Below the pieces are notes generated by a model. That model had not been told where the DNA came from and ran no database searches. It saw only the letters and a program-made list of their open reading frames with translations. From the NCBI RefSeq assembly GCF_000949635.1, contig NZ_BAFN01000001.1, positions 3,965,052-4,029,051 of the forward strand: a stretch of 64,000 nucleotides of DNA. Reading direction: 5' to 3'. The first letter of the stretch is position 1, and every line of letters begins with the position of its first letter. Source of the stretch: Candidatus Brocadia sinica JPN1. GTDB lineage: Bacteria > Planctomycetota > Brocadiia > Brocadiales > Brocadiaceae. Shown piece by piece: positions 52,682 through 63,005 of the stretch. Made by a program: the position numbers and the translations under genes.

Positions 52682-54784
52682 TCAGCAGATAATTTGCTTT
52701 GCCAGGATCAGAACTTTGCGGCGAATCAAATGCTTCAGAGGTCTGATTGTGCACCGTAATGTATGCGAAACGAAGAGAGCAGTTTTCAATGCTAATCGAA
52801 CAAGTGGTGGTGTTAGCAGAAGGGCTCCCTCATGCCATATTGCCGGGTGGTCATGCATCGCTTTGCTGGCACGGAAAGAGTTGACAATATGTTTCCAACG
52901 GTATCTTTCGGCTAAATGAACCATGTAGCTATCTTTACCAAACCCAATCTCAACAGGAAAATCAGCAAAAGCCTTTACTTCCGGAAGAGAAGGTTTTAAG
53001 CAGAAGGCCTTGAGCGCTTCAGCAGTGGCGTTATGGACGTCTGCATCGACATTGATCAGCCTCGAATCGAGCAATAGATTTTCGGTAAAACAGTAAACCG
53101 TTTTCTGTATCATCAAAAGACCCCATTCCAGTAACGGTTGATTACCATTTTCTTTTAAAACCGGGCGTACTTCCTTACCTTCTTCCTCGAAGCCAACCAC
53201 TGTTCCATGATCTGCGGAACAGAACGCTTCCATCCATTTTAACAACCCGTAACGGGGAAAAATGTCAACGAATCCCAGTCCAAGACGTTCATCAAAAAAA
53301 TACGCCTCCCGTCGGTCAAGTTGGTTACCCAGGGGGTTTTTTCTCAGGCCAAAATAGAAACCGTGGGGTAGCTTTTTGCCCTCGGCGGTTAAAATCCTTT
53401 CCAAAGAATCCTGGAGGCTCCCAAGCCAACCTACGTCAACCATTCCCCAGTCAACGGTGTCTAGCAATCCTTCCTGACTCAGATATTTAAGAATTACCGA
53501 TCGCTTTTGAGACGCTCTCTGTAAAATGAGTTCATGCAGCCTGCGATCCTCCAGCAGTAAGTCACTGATCGCGGAGATTTCTTTGCCAGGTAAATTCACA
53601 GACCATCTTTTTTCTGTGATTCCAATAGAGTTCAGGTTCTCTTTAATCTCTTCCGGTTTAATGCAAACGCGGGACAGCACATTCCGCACAGTGGGAAATC
53701 CAGTTAGATCCCATATCCAGGCTAACTGTTCTTGATCGATACGGGTTATGGCTGGTAGATTCCATGATTGCCTGCTTCCGTAAAGATACTGTAGTTTACA
53801 GGCAATATTCAACTTGTTTATAAGCCTGCGTGCAATTCCAAACAGAATCTGGCCGTCTCTGGATACGAAACAAAGCCTCTTCAAGCGCAGTTGTTGAGCG
53901 CGGCGCAGTATCCAGAGGACATAACCAACAAGCAGTGGCGCTATCACACCTGCGGCGACGTCGCGCAGGATCTCTTCTTTCAGGGACTTCGCAGGAACCG
54001 TTAACCGCGCCAGCTTCGATGCGCCAGCCATGGCGGAAGATAATCCCTCCGTCTCCCGGATGTGGGAATCGAGGATTAGTTCATAGCGATTCGGGTTGCC
54101 ATCCAGGAATGGTTCAACATGAAGTCCGATATGTTTTGCAATTTGAACATCGGCGTCGGGATGATTGCCGCAATGGACTATGGACTCAGGAGGAACTCCT
54201 TCACGGCATAACAACTCACGGAAGAGTTTACCCGATCTTTTCGATTTTCCATATTCACAGGATACATAACATTCATCGCCATCCATCCATAAGCCATGAC
54301 GTGACAGTTGTTTTTGAATGAACGCGGAGGATAAATACATATCGGAAAGGAACAACACGCGTCGGCCATGATTGCGGGCGTTCTGTATGCGATCTCTTGC
54401 CCCGGGTACCGCTCTAATCACCTTAGCCTCCAGCTCGCACTCAAGATTCATCAACCGGAGAGAATATTCTTCCGTCAGCCCTAAGGAAGTTTGAACTTCT
54501 GCATAAATTTGACGCAGAGACACAGCGCCATCCTCTGCATTTTTCGTTGCGCGACGCTCGGCATCAATACGGACACAAGCAAAAGCTTCAGGCGTGCACC
54601 CAATCAACGACATGTTTTTCAGTATTCGGCCTAACAAGAGAAAGACAGCGGATGGCGTTCCAACGGCACGAGTTATGACGGTATCAAATACATCAAAAGA
54701 GGCTATTCGTTGCATACTTTTTGCTCTGTACGAAATCATCTTGCAGCAACTATCGTTGTCATTATCCTGAACAGGCGCCTGCAA
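52682..54784 (-). CDS. Large HAD-like protein of polysaccharide cluster
   Basis: Up to 700 residues. The N-terminal 250 form a HAD phosphatase-like domain: ASFDVFDTVITRAVG (nucleophile region), RVLFLSDMYLSS (motif II) and VHCGNHPDADVQIAKHIGL (motif IV). The rest (RLCFVSRDGQILFGIARRL, VDWGMVDVGWLGSLQDSL) is a conserved extension seen in HAD proteins of surface-polysaccharide loci, with unknown reaction. Start is uncertain: TTG 54784 (AAGG upstream, overlaps the wzt-like gene by 23 bp), ATG 54739 or ATG 54715. Confidence 0.75.
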   Translation of the reverse strand: MQAPVQDNDNDSCCKMISYRAKSMQRIASFDVFDTVITRAVGTPSAVFLLLGRILKNMSLIGCTPEAFACVRIDAERRATKNAEDGAVSLRQIYAEVQTSLGLTEEYSLRLMNLECELEAKVIRAVPGARDRIQNARNHGRRVLFLSDMYLSSAFIQKQLSRHGLWMDGDECYVSCEYGKSKRSGKLFRELLCREGVPPESIVHCGNHPDADVQIAKHIGLHVEPFLDGNPNRYELILDSHIRETEGLSSAMAGASKLARLTVPAKSLKEEILRDVAAGVIAPLLVGYVLWILRRAQQLRLKRLCFVSRDGQILFGIARRLINKLNIACKLQYLYGSRQSWNLPAITRIDQEQLAWIWDLTGFPTVRNVLSRVCIKPEEIKENLNSIGITEKRWSVNLPGKEISAISDLLLEDRRLHELILQRASQKRSVILKYLSQEGLLDTVDWGMVDVGWLGSLQDSLERILTAEGKKLPHGFYFGLRKNPLGNQLDRREAYFFDERLGLGFVDIFPRYGLLKWMEAFCSADHGTVVGFEEEGKEVRPVLKENGNQPLLEWGLLMIQKTVYCFTENLLLDSRLINVDADVHNATAEALKAFCLKPSLPEVKAFADFPVEIGFGKDSYMVHLAERYRWKHIVNSFRASKAMHDHPAIWHEGALLLTPPLVRLALKTALFVSHTLRCTIRPLKHLIRRKVLILAKQIIC

Positions 54785-56066
54785 TCCTGGTTACCTTCGG
54801 TTCTTTGAACCGGATTGATCCCCAACTTGGATACCACTCTGACATTACCCCATCTTCCCCCTCAGACGCCATTACCTCAAAATATAAGACATCATTGATA
54901 ATATCAAATTCCGTGCGCTTACTCAGGTAATTACCCTTACCTATCGCCAAATTACAATAGTACATACCTCTGGCAAGTCCGAGATCACGTAATTCCATCC
55001 TGAATGTGGCCACCTCACCTTTTTTAATTGAGTGAATCTCGGGACCAAGCACATTTCCCACCGGCGTATTGTCTGCGCGATAAATGCTCATACTAAAACG
55101 AAACTTATCAACAGATTCGTTGCCTCGCACTATAAGCCGCACTTGTATCTCAGCATCAGCCGGCACAAGCGTTGTTTGATGATTCTCCAATTCTACGGTG
55201 AGAAATTCTACCTGGCGGGAAAGGTCCCGGTATCTTCGGGGAGTGTTCTCCACATTATAGACAGTGGTAGAGCAATTTACCAAAGCGCTCATATAGTGTT
55301 TGACGACATCAGCAGTTTTCCCCTGAGAGACAAGTTTTCCCTTGTGCAGTAATAAACTTGTGCGAGTAAGTTGTTGCACTGCCGCCATGTTATGACTTAC
55401 AAATAAAACCGTCCGGCCCTCCTTCACCACGTCACTCATCTTTCCGAGGCATTTTTTTTGAAATGACGCATCTCCTACCGCCAATACCTCATCGACGAGC
55501 AATATCTCCGGCTCCAAATGGGCAGCTACAGCAAAGGCAAGACGCAGATACATTCCGCTTGAGTAGTGCTTTACAGGAGTATCAATAAACTTTTCTACTT
55601 CAGCAAAGGCGACTATTTCGTCAAACTTATTGTCGATTTCAGTCCGTCGCATGCCCAGGATTGCTCCATTCAGATAGATATTTTCACGGCCGGTCAACTC
55701 TGGATGAAATCCTGTCCCCACCTCAAGCAATGACCCCACCCGGCCATGAATCTCAACTTTGCCTTCCGTCGGTTCTGTGATACGGGAGAGGATTTTCAGA
55801 AGTGTGCTCTTGCCGGCCCCGTTGCTTCCAATAATGCCAACAACTTCCCCTTGTTTTATCTCAAAAGAGATGTCTTTAAGCGCCCATATTATTTCATCCA
55901 ATTCTGCCGCGCCTGCAGCCTTGCCCCGCAATAAGTTGCCCGCCCGCCGAAATGGCCCTAAAAAAGCGTCCGATATGGTGTCGCGGAGGGTTTTATACTT
56001 CTCCTGCCTCCTGCCGATATGATACAACTTGCCGAGTTGTTCTACAGATATTGAAATATCACTCAT
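54762..56066 (-). CDS. Polysaccharide ABC exporter ATP-binding protein (Wzt-like)
   Basis: A 434-residue ATPase: Walker A GIIGSNGAGKSTLLKIL, signature YSSGMYLRLAFAVAAHLEP, Walker B ILLVDEVLAVGD. Residues about 270-434 form the extra C-terminal domain of Wzt proteins, which reads the polymer's terminal modification before export (VEFLTVELENHQTTLVP; RMELRDLGLARGMYYCNLAI). It follows the permease gene by 87 bp. Confidence 0.92.
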   Translation of the reverse strand: MSDISISVEQLGKLYHIGRRQEKYKTLRDTISDAFLGPFRRAGNLLRGKAAGAAELDEIIWALKDISFEIKQGEVVGIIGSNGAGKSTLLKILSRITEPTEGKVEIHGRVGSLLEVGTGFHPELTGRENIYLNGAILGMRRTEIDNKFDEIVAFAEVEKFIDTPVKHYSSGMYLRLAFAVAAHLEPEILLVDEVLAVGDASFQKKCLGKMSDVVKEGRTVLFVSHNMAAVQQLTRTSLLLHKGKLVSQGKTADVVKHYMSALVNCSTTVYNVENTPRRYRDLSRQVEFLTVELENHQTTLVPADAEIQVRLIVRGNESVDKFRFSMSIYRADNTPVGNVLGPEIHSIKKGEVATFRMELRDLGLARGMYYCNLAIGKGNYLSKRTEFDIINDVLYFEVMASEGEDGVMSEWYPSWGSIRFKEPKVTRIAGACSG

Positions 56067-56153
56067 TTACGTTATACCTTCAGCAACTTTAATAGCGTCG
56101 CGGCAATTCGTAAATTGCCGCTACCAGGTCGGTTTGAAATTCCTTTGCCTGAC

Positions 56154-57020
56154 TTATACCAGATCCGCAAAATATTTTTCCATCCGGCGAAAATAGAAAA
56201 TCCCACCTGCCAGCAGAGATAATGCGGCGAATGAAGAAACGACGATGATCGGTCCCGGCGCTGTATTTGTGCCCAATAATGCCCAACGGAACCCCTCCAC
56301 CACACCAACCATGGGATTAATTCCATAAAGAGTTTGCCAGGGTTTCGACAGCAGGCTACTTGGATAAGCAATGGGTGTTGCAAAGAGCCATAGTTGGGTT
56401 AAAAAAGGTATTATATAACGCACGTCACGGAACTGTACATTCATTGCAGAAAGCAATAAAGATACACCGAGAGACGTAACGAATGCTAATAGCAACAAGA
56501 AAGGGAGCCAAATCAAATTAATCGTGGGCACATATCCATAATAGAACAGCATACCGGTTAACATAAAAAACGCCAGGATAAAGTCAACAACTCCCGATAA
56601 CACTGTTGCAATCGGTATTGCCAGGCGCGGAAAATATATTTTTTTAATAAGATTGGAGCTGGCTACCACGCTGTTTGATGCCTGACTCAGTCCGTTAGCA
56701 AAAAAGGTCCATGGTACCAATGCGGTGTAACTGAAGATTGGATAAGGTATGCCGTCTGACGGCACTTGAGCAAGTCTTCCAAAGAAAAGGCTAAACACCA
56801 TCATGGTAAAAAAAGGCTGTATAATTGCCCACGCCGCTCCCAATACGGTCTGTTTGTAACGGACCTTAATGTCACGCCAGGCAAGGAAGTAGATTAATTC
56901 ACGATATTCCCATAATTCATGTAACTTAAGCGAAACCCATCCCCTGGAAGGAGAGATAATGATAGTAGGCACGCTATATTTTTTGCCTTCTTCCCCGATA
57001 TGATGGTTATCTGTCTTCAT
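56154..57020 (-). CDS. Polysaccharide ABC exporter permease (Wzm-like)
   Basis: A 288-residue membrane protein with six helices of the ABC-2 polysaccharide group: YFLAWRDIKVRYKQTVLGAA is the usual start signature, then LVPWTFFANGLSQASNSVV and GINPMVGVVEGFRWALLG. It forms the channel with the Wzt-like ATPase, so the lipid-linked polymer is assembled in the cytoplasm and exported whole. Confidence 0.92.
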   Translation of the reverse strand: MKTDNHHIGEEGKKYSVPTIIISPSRGWVSLKLHELWEYRELIYFLAWRDIKVRYKQTVLGAAWAIIQPFFTMMVFSLFFGRLAQVPSDGIPYPIFSYTALVPWTFFANGLSQASNSVVASSNLIKKIYFPRLAIPIATVLSGVVDFILAFFMLTGMLFYYGYVPTINLIWLPFLLLLAFVTSLGVSLLLSAMNVQFRDVRYIIPFLTQLWLFATPIAYPSSLLSKPWQTLYGINPMVGVVEGFRWALLGTNTAPGPIIVVSSFAALSLLAGGIFYFRRMEKYFADLV

Positions 57021-57334
57021 CTATTTTTTTATGCGTATGTGATTAATTTTCTCTGGGATTAACGTGACGCAAAAATTTACATAATAAAATATCATAACTC
57101 ATATCATAATATATAGCAAGGGGTAAACCATCATGAATAAACCGATCAGGAGTAAGTTCTCTAAATCTTTGGAAACTTGTCTTTATTGCAAATATTGTTT
57201 CGTTTCCTTATCTCAAACCAGATAAATCTGTTGACAACAACACATCGTCTGTTAATATATCGGCTTTTATGCAAGTTTTTTTAACAAAATAATGGCATTA
57301 CATTCAATAAAATTGTTTCAAGGAAAAGGCAAAC
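57021..57334. other. Divergent promoter region
   Basis: Separates the exporter operon (minus) from the 57335 gene (plus). AT-rich; holds the plus promoter at 57231-57259. No minus promoter could be chosen. Confidence 0.45.
57231..57259 (+). promoter_or_regulatory. Promoter for 57335 gene
   Basis: TTGACA (57231-57236) followed by AATATA (57254-57259, 17-bp spacer) or TAATAT (16 bp), about 75 bp upstream of the start codon. Confidence 0.5.
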
Positions 57335-58735
57335 ATGAGAAAAGGTTTCTGGAGAATGATGGGTGTTCCTCTCTTTATTCTAGGACTGCTCTATACCACC
57401 CAGGTAAAAGCAGACGCCCCCGCTATTCATATCTGGTATGGCCATCATCAAGTTTTTGGGCGTTTTGGCCTCCCACAGCGCTGGGTCAATATCCTTGGCA
57501 ACGTATCAGACCCGGATGGAATAACCTCGTTAAATTACTCACTAAATGGCCGGCCTGAACAGCCTCTTTCTCTGGGACCCGACAAGCGCCGTCTCGTTTC
57601 CCCTGGCGATTTCAATATCGAAATCGCATACGCAGACCTCATAATCGGCCAAAATCAGGTTGTCATTAAAGCCACAAATAGTCTTGGCAATCAGACCATT
57701 GAGACGGTAACGGTTGAGTGCACAAAAGGAAACGCCTGGCCTCTGCCATATGCTATAAACTGGAGTTCTGTGGAAAAAATACAAGATGTGGCCCAGATTG
57801 TCGACGGGTTGTGGTTTTTAGATAAAAATGGCATCCGTACGCACCCGGATCATGTTGGCTATGACCGCATTGTAGCCATTGGTGATATGCGTTGGACCGA
57901 CTATGAGGTTACTGTCCCGGTTACGATTCACGCTATTGATGAATCGGCTTTTGACTCGAGCACAAGCGTGGGCCCCGGACTTGGCGTTCTTTTCCGCTGG
58001 CAGGGACACACAAATTTACCCGTGGTTTGTCCGCAACCGCACTGCGGTTGGGAGCCAGCGGGAGGTTCAAACTGGTATGAATGGAAAAGGAACCAGCGCA
58101 ATCTGTTGCATATTCACGCCGGGCCTGGCAATCCACCAGACAGCCCTAGCCCCAGCACCGATACACACCAGTTTGAAACCGGGCATACCTATTGGTTTAA
58201 GGCAAGAGTGGAAACAATACAGGCCGGCAGCTTATATAGTCTCAAGGTGTGGGAAAAAGACGTAGAGTATGAGCCCATAACTTGGAACATCCGGAGACTA
58301 ACTACCTCGGCCAACCTGTCCAGGGGTTCTTTTTTGCTCATTGCACACCACGTAGATGCGGCTTTTGGCAATCTAACGGTTGTACCGCTGAAGCCTCAAA
58401 CACACTGGATACTGGTTACCAAACTCATCAGTTATTTATCCCATTCGCCCCTTTTTCTTGCTTCTTTTGCTGGAGTAATCCTGTCCTTAATATACAAGAA
58501 ACGCTTTCCCAAAGTGTCACAATCGACCCTCATTGCAATGGTTATGCTCTTTATCGTGTCACTGGGAGGTACGTACGTAAATTTACAATTGCCCGGTATA
58601 CTGCACGGACATGGGTGTAGTAGTCGCCGGATATTGATTATCGTGGCGGCAAGCGAATTTATCCAGTCTTTTATCATTGCAACATCATGGGGTCTCCTGT
58701 TGATTGCTGCCTTTCGGAGGCGGCGTGAAAAATGA
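57335..58735 (+). CDS. Exported membrane-anchored protein, unknown function
   Basis: A 466-residue protein: signal peptide (1-26), an Ig/cadherin-like beta stretch (WVNILGNVSDPDGITSLNYS, then NQVVIKATNSLGN; about 45-125), a jelly-roll or lectin-like region (GYDRIVAIGDMRWTDYEVTV, GPGLGVLFRWQGHT, YWFKARVETIQAG; about 165-350), then three membrane helices to residue 460 and a basic tail. The middle is reminiscent of LamG/3-keto-disaccharide hydrolase-type folds. It sits inside the polysaccharide cluster on the opposite strand with its own promoter, so it may bind or modify surface polymer. No firm family. Confidence 0.6.
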   Translation: MRKGFWRMMGVPLFILGLLYTTQVKADAPAIHIWYGHHQVFGRFGLPQRWVNILGNVSDPDGITSLNYSLNGRPEQPLSLGPDKRRLVSPGDFNIEIAYADLIIGQNQVVIKATNSLGNQTIETVTVECTKGNAWPLPYAINWSSVEKIQDVAQIVDGLWFLDKNGIRTHPDHVGYDRIVAIGDMRWTDYEVTVPVTIHAIDESAFDSSTSVGPGLGVLFRWQGHTNLPVVCPQPHCGWEPAGGSNWYEWKRNQRNLLHIHAGPGNPPDSPSPSTDTHQFETGHTYWFKARVETIQAGSLYSLKVWEKDVEYEPITWNIRRLTTSANLSRGSFLLIAHHVDAAFGNLTVVPLKPQTHWILVTKLISYLSHSPLFLASFAGVILSLIYKKRFPKVSQSTLIAMVMLFIVSLGGTYVNLQLPGILHGHGCSSRRILIIVAASEFIQSFIIATSWGLLLIAAFRRRREK

Positions 58736-58800
58736 AAAGTGTAAATCGTAACGTGTGATAATTTTAAAGGTGAGAATACCCCGAATACACCCCATGAGTT

Positions 58801-60030
58801 CTAAACAATGGCGGGATAGGGAATGGGAATGATGAATTTACCGCCACGCCTCCGGTATTCCTCTTGTTGCTGCAAAATTTCTTCCGAAAAATTCCAGGCA
58901 AGCAACAATACATAATCCGGCATGTCTTCCAAAAGCTTCGCGGGTGAAAAGATGCGCAAGCGATTGCCCCCCATATAGCGTCCATGCTTGAATTTGTTCA
59001 TGTCCACCACATAATCCACAAGTTTTTTATCAATTCCGCAATAATTCAACAACGTAGTCGCCTTCGCCGCCGCTCCATAAGCCGCAATTTTCTTCCCTGC
59101 CTGTTTCAGATCCCGTAACAGATTACACAAAGAATTCTTTATCTCCTTTACCTGGTCTGCGAAATTGCGATAATACTCAACGCGATGAATTCCCTTCTTC
59201 CCCTCTTCATTCAGGAGCAAACGGAAAGATTCACCTGCGGCCGCGCGGTGTCCGATAAACAATCGCAACGATCCTCCATGTATTGGTACGCGCTTTATTT
59301 CATTAAGAAAAAGAGAATGCCTTCTCAATAATTTATCCAATGCAGTTACGGAAAAGTAGCAGAGGTGTTGATGGTAAATCGTGTCAAATTCGCAATGTTC
59401 AATAAGGTCAACTACGTAAGGCACTTCTATCACCGCTGTGCCTTCCTCTTTCAAGAGAATTCGAATGCCTTCCACAAAGCCATTAAGATCCGGCACGTGA
59501 GCCAGGACATTGTTGGCGAGAAAGACATCGGCCATCCGTCCCTCTTCCCGAAATTGCCTGGCCAGATCCTGCCCGAAGAATGTACAAAGCGTTGGGATAC
59601 CGGCTTGCTGCGCCGCCCCGGCTGGTCCCATGGCCGGATCAATTCCCAGAACAGGAATCCCTTTTTCTACAAAATTTTTCAGCATGTACCCGTCGTTGCT
59701 GGCTGCTTCAACAACCAGACTGTCCGAATTCAAATGATGTGACTGTATTATAGCCAGCGCGCTTTCCCTGAAGTGTTGTAGCAGCGCCTTCGACACGGAA
59801 GAAAAATACGGGTAATCCCTGCAAAAGAGAATCTCGGGCGAAACCGATTCCGTTATCTGCACCAGGGAGCAATCAGGGCAAAATACCAGATCAAGAGGAG
59901 CCGTCAACTCCGGTTCTTTTAATTGTTCTTCCGTTAGCAATGCATCGGCCAGAGGTGTCCGGCCAAAAGACAAAATTGGTTCCAGGTCTTTCCCCCCGCA
60001 GGATCTACAAGCTATTTTTGTTTGATTCAT
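58801..60030 (-). CDS. Nucleotide-sugar C-methyltransferase-like protein
   Basis: A 409-residue protein of the zinc-binding/SAM/C-terminal build: [16 protein letters not shown] at the start, zinc Cys in FCPDCSL, SAM core [19 protein letters not shown], the YHQHLCYFS signature, and C-terminal [19 protein letters not shown]. This matches enzymes such as the 3-C-methyltransferases of deoxysugar pathways. ATG 60030 overlaps the stop of the upstream SDR gene by four bases (ATGA), which fixes the start and shows coupling. Confidence 0.85.
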   Translation of the reverse strand: MNQTKIACRSCGGKDLEPILSFGRTPLADALLTEEQLKEPELTAPLDLVFCPDCSLVQITESVSPEILFCRDYPYFSSVSKALLQHFRESALAIIQSHHLNSDSLVVEAASNDGYMLKNFVEKGIPVLGIDPAMGPAGAAQQAGIPTLCTFFGQDLARQFREEGRMADVFLANNVLAHVPDLNGFVEGIRILLKEEGTAVIEVPYVVDLIEHCEFDTIYHQHLCYFSVTALDKLLRRHSLFLNEIKRVPIHGGSLRLFIGHRAAAGESFRLLLNEEGKKGIHRVEYYRNFADQVKEIKNSLCNLLRDLKQAGKKIAAYGAAAKATTLLNYCGIDKKLVDYVVDMNKFKHGRYMGGNRLRIFSPAKLLEDMPDYVLLLAWNFSEEILQQQEEYRRRGGKFIIPIPYPAIV

Positions 60031-61097
60031 GTGTAGCTCTTCTCTTTTCTTGATGTGTTTGCTGTGGCTTCCTCTTTTTTCCACCGGAGTGTCTCATCCA
60101 AACTACCCATGCTCAGCAACTTTTTAATGTGGCCAATGCGTTTGTATCTCGGCCCTTCAAAATCTTCCAGGGACAATCCGGTCTTCTTGTACGCCGCATA
60201 CAATTGAGCCGCGCCCCTGCGCGCGTTCCATTGAGGCTTAAATTCCGGCAGCATACGGGCCAGTTTACTGCAATCAACACGATAGCAGCGCTTATCCGGT
60301 CCTGCGTCCTCGGCGTATTCAATATGGCATCCCGGCACTGTTTCTTTGACGATCTCCGCAATCTCCCTAATTTGATAATTCTCCCCATTGATGCCAACAT
60401 TAAATGCCTGGTTATGCACGAGTTCCCTCGGCGCGCCCAGCGCCGCTATAAAGGCATGGGATATATCTTCGATATGGACAATAGGGCGCCAGGGGGTGCC
60501 GTCGCTCTTAATGTATACACGACCGGTAGTAAATGCCCAGGCGACCAGATTGTTGAGCACAAGGTCAAAGCGCAGGCGCGGCGATACCCCATAGGCTGTT
60601 GCATTACGGAGAAATGTGGGACTGAAGTCTGCATCCGCCAGCTTTGCCACCTCCCCCTCAACAAGCATTTTCGAGATACCATAGGGAGTAACCGGATGAA
60701 ATTCTGCTTCTTCAGTCACCATATTCTCGCCCGCAACGCCATAGATGCTGCAAGACGATGAAAAAATAAAGCGCTTAATTCCAGCCTCTTTCGACAATTT
60801 AGCCAGGCGCACCGATGCAGTATGATTAATTTCATACGTTAATTCCGGATTCAAATCACCGAGCGGATCATTTGAAAGACCGGCAAGATGCAACACGGCG
60901 TCAAACCCATCAAGATCGGACAACTCAACATCCCGGATATCCTTTTTTAACGATGGGATGTTCTGAGTATCATCTCCAAACGTGCATTGTGCATAGAGAT
61001 CGCTGTCCAGCCCCACCACCTCATGCCCCGCAGCAATAAGCATCGGCGTCATAACGGCGCCGATATAACCGTTGTGTCCTGTTACCAATATACGCAT
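60027..61097 (-). CDS. NAD-dependent nucleotide-sugar epimerase/dehydratase (SDR)
   Basis: A 356-residue extended SDR: Rossmann start [16 protein letters not shown], catalytic [12 protein letters not shown] and [10 protein letters not shown] (Tyr-x3-Lys), then [20 protein letters not shown]. It changes the sugar of an NDP-sugar, probably made by the cytidylyltransferase whose stop is one base upstream. ATG 61097 is preferred to a start 23 codons upstream that lies within the neighbour. Confidence 0.88.
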   Translation of the reverse strand: MRILVTGHNGYIGAVMTPMLIAAGHEVVGLDSDLYAQCTFGDDTQNIPSLKKDIRDVELSDLDGFDAVLHLAGLSNDPLGDLNPELTYEINHTASVRLAKLSKEAGIKRFIFSSSCSIYGVAGENMVTEEAEFHPVTPYGISKMLVEGEVAKLADADFSPTFLRNATAYGVSPRLRFDLVLNNLVAWAFTTGRVYIKSDGTPWRPIVHIEDISHAFIAALGAPRELVHNQAFNVGINGENYQIREIAEIVKETVPGCHIEYAEDAGPDKRCYRVDCSKLARMLPEFKPQWNARRGAAQLYAAYKKTGLSLEDFEGPRYKRIGHIKKLLSMGSLDETLRWKKEEATANTSRKEKSYT

Positions 61098-61098
61098 G

Positions 61099-61872
61099 CT
61101 ATTCCCTCCAGATTTTCCAGGGCGCATTACCCTCTTGCCAAAGACTTTCCAATAATCTCTTATCACGCAACGTATCCATGCATTGCCAGAAAGATGTATG
61201 ACGGTATGCCATTAACTGGCCGTCTTTCGCCAGTCTTTCCATCGGTTCTTTCTCCCACTGCGTGTCATTACCGTCGATATAATCAAATACCGTTGGCTCC
61301 AAAACAAAAAAAGCCCCATTAATCCACCCTTCGCTCGTCTGTGGCTTTTCGGAGAATTCCACCACACGATTGCCATCCAGCTCAAGATGACCAAACCGCG
61401 CAGGCGGCCGAACGGCAGTTAACGTAGCATACTTGCCGTGAGAGCGATGGAAACTGAGCAGATCATGCAAATTTACATCGGAAACCCCATCCCCCCATGT
61501 CAGCATAAACGTCTCGTTTCCCATGTATGGAGAAAGTTGCTTGATACGGCCACCCGTTAGCGTCGGTATGCCGGTGTCAACCAGATCGATTGTCCAATCT
61601 GTTTTCGCTGCACTATGGACCTTTACCTCCCCGCTACCCAAATGAACAGTCAAATTGCTGTTCAGTGAGCAATAATCCACCATATATTTTTTAATCACCT
61701 CCCCCTTATAACCGAGGGCAATCACAAAGTGTTTAAAGCCGTAATGAGAATAGTGCATCATAATATGCCAGAGAATCGGCCGGCCACCAATTTCTACCAT
61801 CGGCTTCGGCTTTACCTCTGTTTCTTCAACGAGGCGGGTGCCAACGCCTCCAGCAAGAATGGCCACTTTCAT
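61099..61872 (-). CDS. rfbF: Glucose-1-phosphate cytidylyltransferase
   Basis: A 257-residue sugar nucleotidyltransferase making CDP-glucose from CTP and glucose-1-phosphate. Seen: KVAILAGGVGTRLVEETEVK, PKPMVEIGGRPILWHIM, LTWGDGVSDVNL and INGAFFVLEP. The insert and ending match RfbF. It heads a coupled trio with the SDR and the C-methyltransferase, suggesting a CDP-linked branched or deoxy sugar; a separate CDP-glucose 4,6-dehydratase was not seen. Confidence 0.92.
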   Translation of the reverse strand: MKVAILAGGVGTRLVEETEVKPKPMVEIGGRPILWHIMMHYSHYGFKHFVIALGYKGEVIKKYMVDYCSLNSNLTVHLGSGEVKVHSAAKTDWTIDLVDTGIPTLTGGRIKQLSPYMGNETFMLTWGDGVSDVNLHDLLSFHRSHGKYATLTAVRPPARFGHLELDGNRVVEFSEKPQTSEGWINGAFFVLEPTVFDYIDGNDTQWEKEPMERLAKDGQLMAYRHTSFWQCMDTLRDKRLLESLWQEGNAPWKIWRE

Positions 61873-61979
61873 AGAATGTCCTCCATCGTTTCTTCCCTCT
61901 ATTTACCGGTTTTATTCCAGGCGACGGCCATAGGAATAGAATCAACACGAAATTCCGGAGCTTATCAGCGAATCATTGT

Positions 61980-62912
61980 TCATTTTTGCAAAAACACCCT
62001 TTTTGCTTTCCACAGAAAAATCCAAACCGCGGACCTGACGGCCATTATCAAATCTTTCAGCAACCACTGCCAGTTAAATTTCATCCCTAACCATTGCACC
62101 ATGTGCAGATAACAACGCGCACGCTCATACCGGTTTAATGAGGCGCGTCTGAGCGACCTGAGATACTCTAAAAACCTTTTCCAGTGCGGAAATGCCACCT
62201 GTCTCTCTTTTGCCGGGTCAAACCACGCTGCGCGTGAGTAGAAAGAGACGTGCCTTATTGAACGTTGTGGATGGTCTCTTGAAAAGAAGAGCCGCTCAGG
62301 AATTTCATAAAATCTATTTATGAGACCAAGTTCTACCAACAAATTTCTGTCCGATCCGGTAAAGTTGCCGATAAGAGACGTCATTTTAAGGGCGCTTGCC
62401 CGAATTAACCCGAAAATCTGATAACAACCATGAAAGATACAGATAAGATCATGAAAACGTTCGTTCGGTTTCGACGAATCCGTGTTCAATTTCACATCGT
62501 AGTTCCTTAAAAATTTCCCATGTTCATCAATAATCTCCGTCCGGGGATAACACAGGACCACGGAAGCATCATGGTCGAGCACCTCAACGCATCTCAATAA
62601 AAAGTCTGGGGTTAACAGGTCATCATGGGCTGCCCATTTAAAATATTCACCCGATGATAACTCAAAGACCCGGTTAAAATTCCTGGCAGCTCCGAGATTC
62701 TTTTCATTTCTATAGTAACAAATGCGCCTGTCTCTGGCTTCATAGGCCTTACAAATTTCTTGTGTTTTATCGGTAGAGGCATTGTCAGAGATGATCAGTT
62801 CAAAATCTGAATACGTTTGGGAAAGAATTGAATCTATCGCCTCTTCAAGGTGCATCTCGCCATTAAACACGGGTAAGCCTATGCTTACCCGTGTTTTATT
62901 TTTACTCGTCAT
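61980..62912 (-). CDS. Family 2 glycosyltransferase
   Basis: A 310-residue GT-A enzyme: RVSIGLPVFNGEMHLEEAID, FELIISDNASTDKTQEIC and EYFKWAAHDDLLTP (metal-site DD). C-terminal part is helical and basic without clear membrane segments. ATG 62912 begins right before the catalytic fold; the longer frame to 62954 is less likely. Confidence 0.85.
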   Translation of the reverse strand: MTSKNKTRVSIGLPVFNGEMHLEEAIDSILSQTYSDFELIISDNASTDKTQEICKAYEARDRRICYYRNEKNLGAARNFNRVFELSSGEYFKWAAHDDLLTPDFLLRCVEVLDHDASVVLCYPRTEIIDEHGKFLRNYDVKLNTDSSKPNERFHDLICIFHGCYQIFGLIRASALKMTSLIGNFTGSDRNLLVELGLINRFYEIPERLFFSRDHPQRSIRHVSFYSRAAWFDPAKERQVAFPHWKRFLEYLRSLRRASLNRYERARCYLHMVQWLGMKFNWQWLLKDLIMAVRSAVWIFLWKAKRVFLQK

Positions 62913-63005
62913 TCCTTTGTTAATTACAACCTTCTCCCTTCCAACCCCTATCAATTCATTTCCGTTAGGCCTTTAAGGAGCATTATACTAAATTTTCCAG
63001 GGAAT

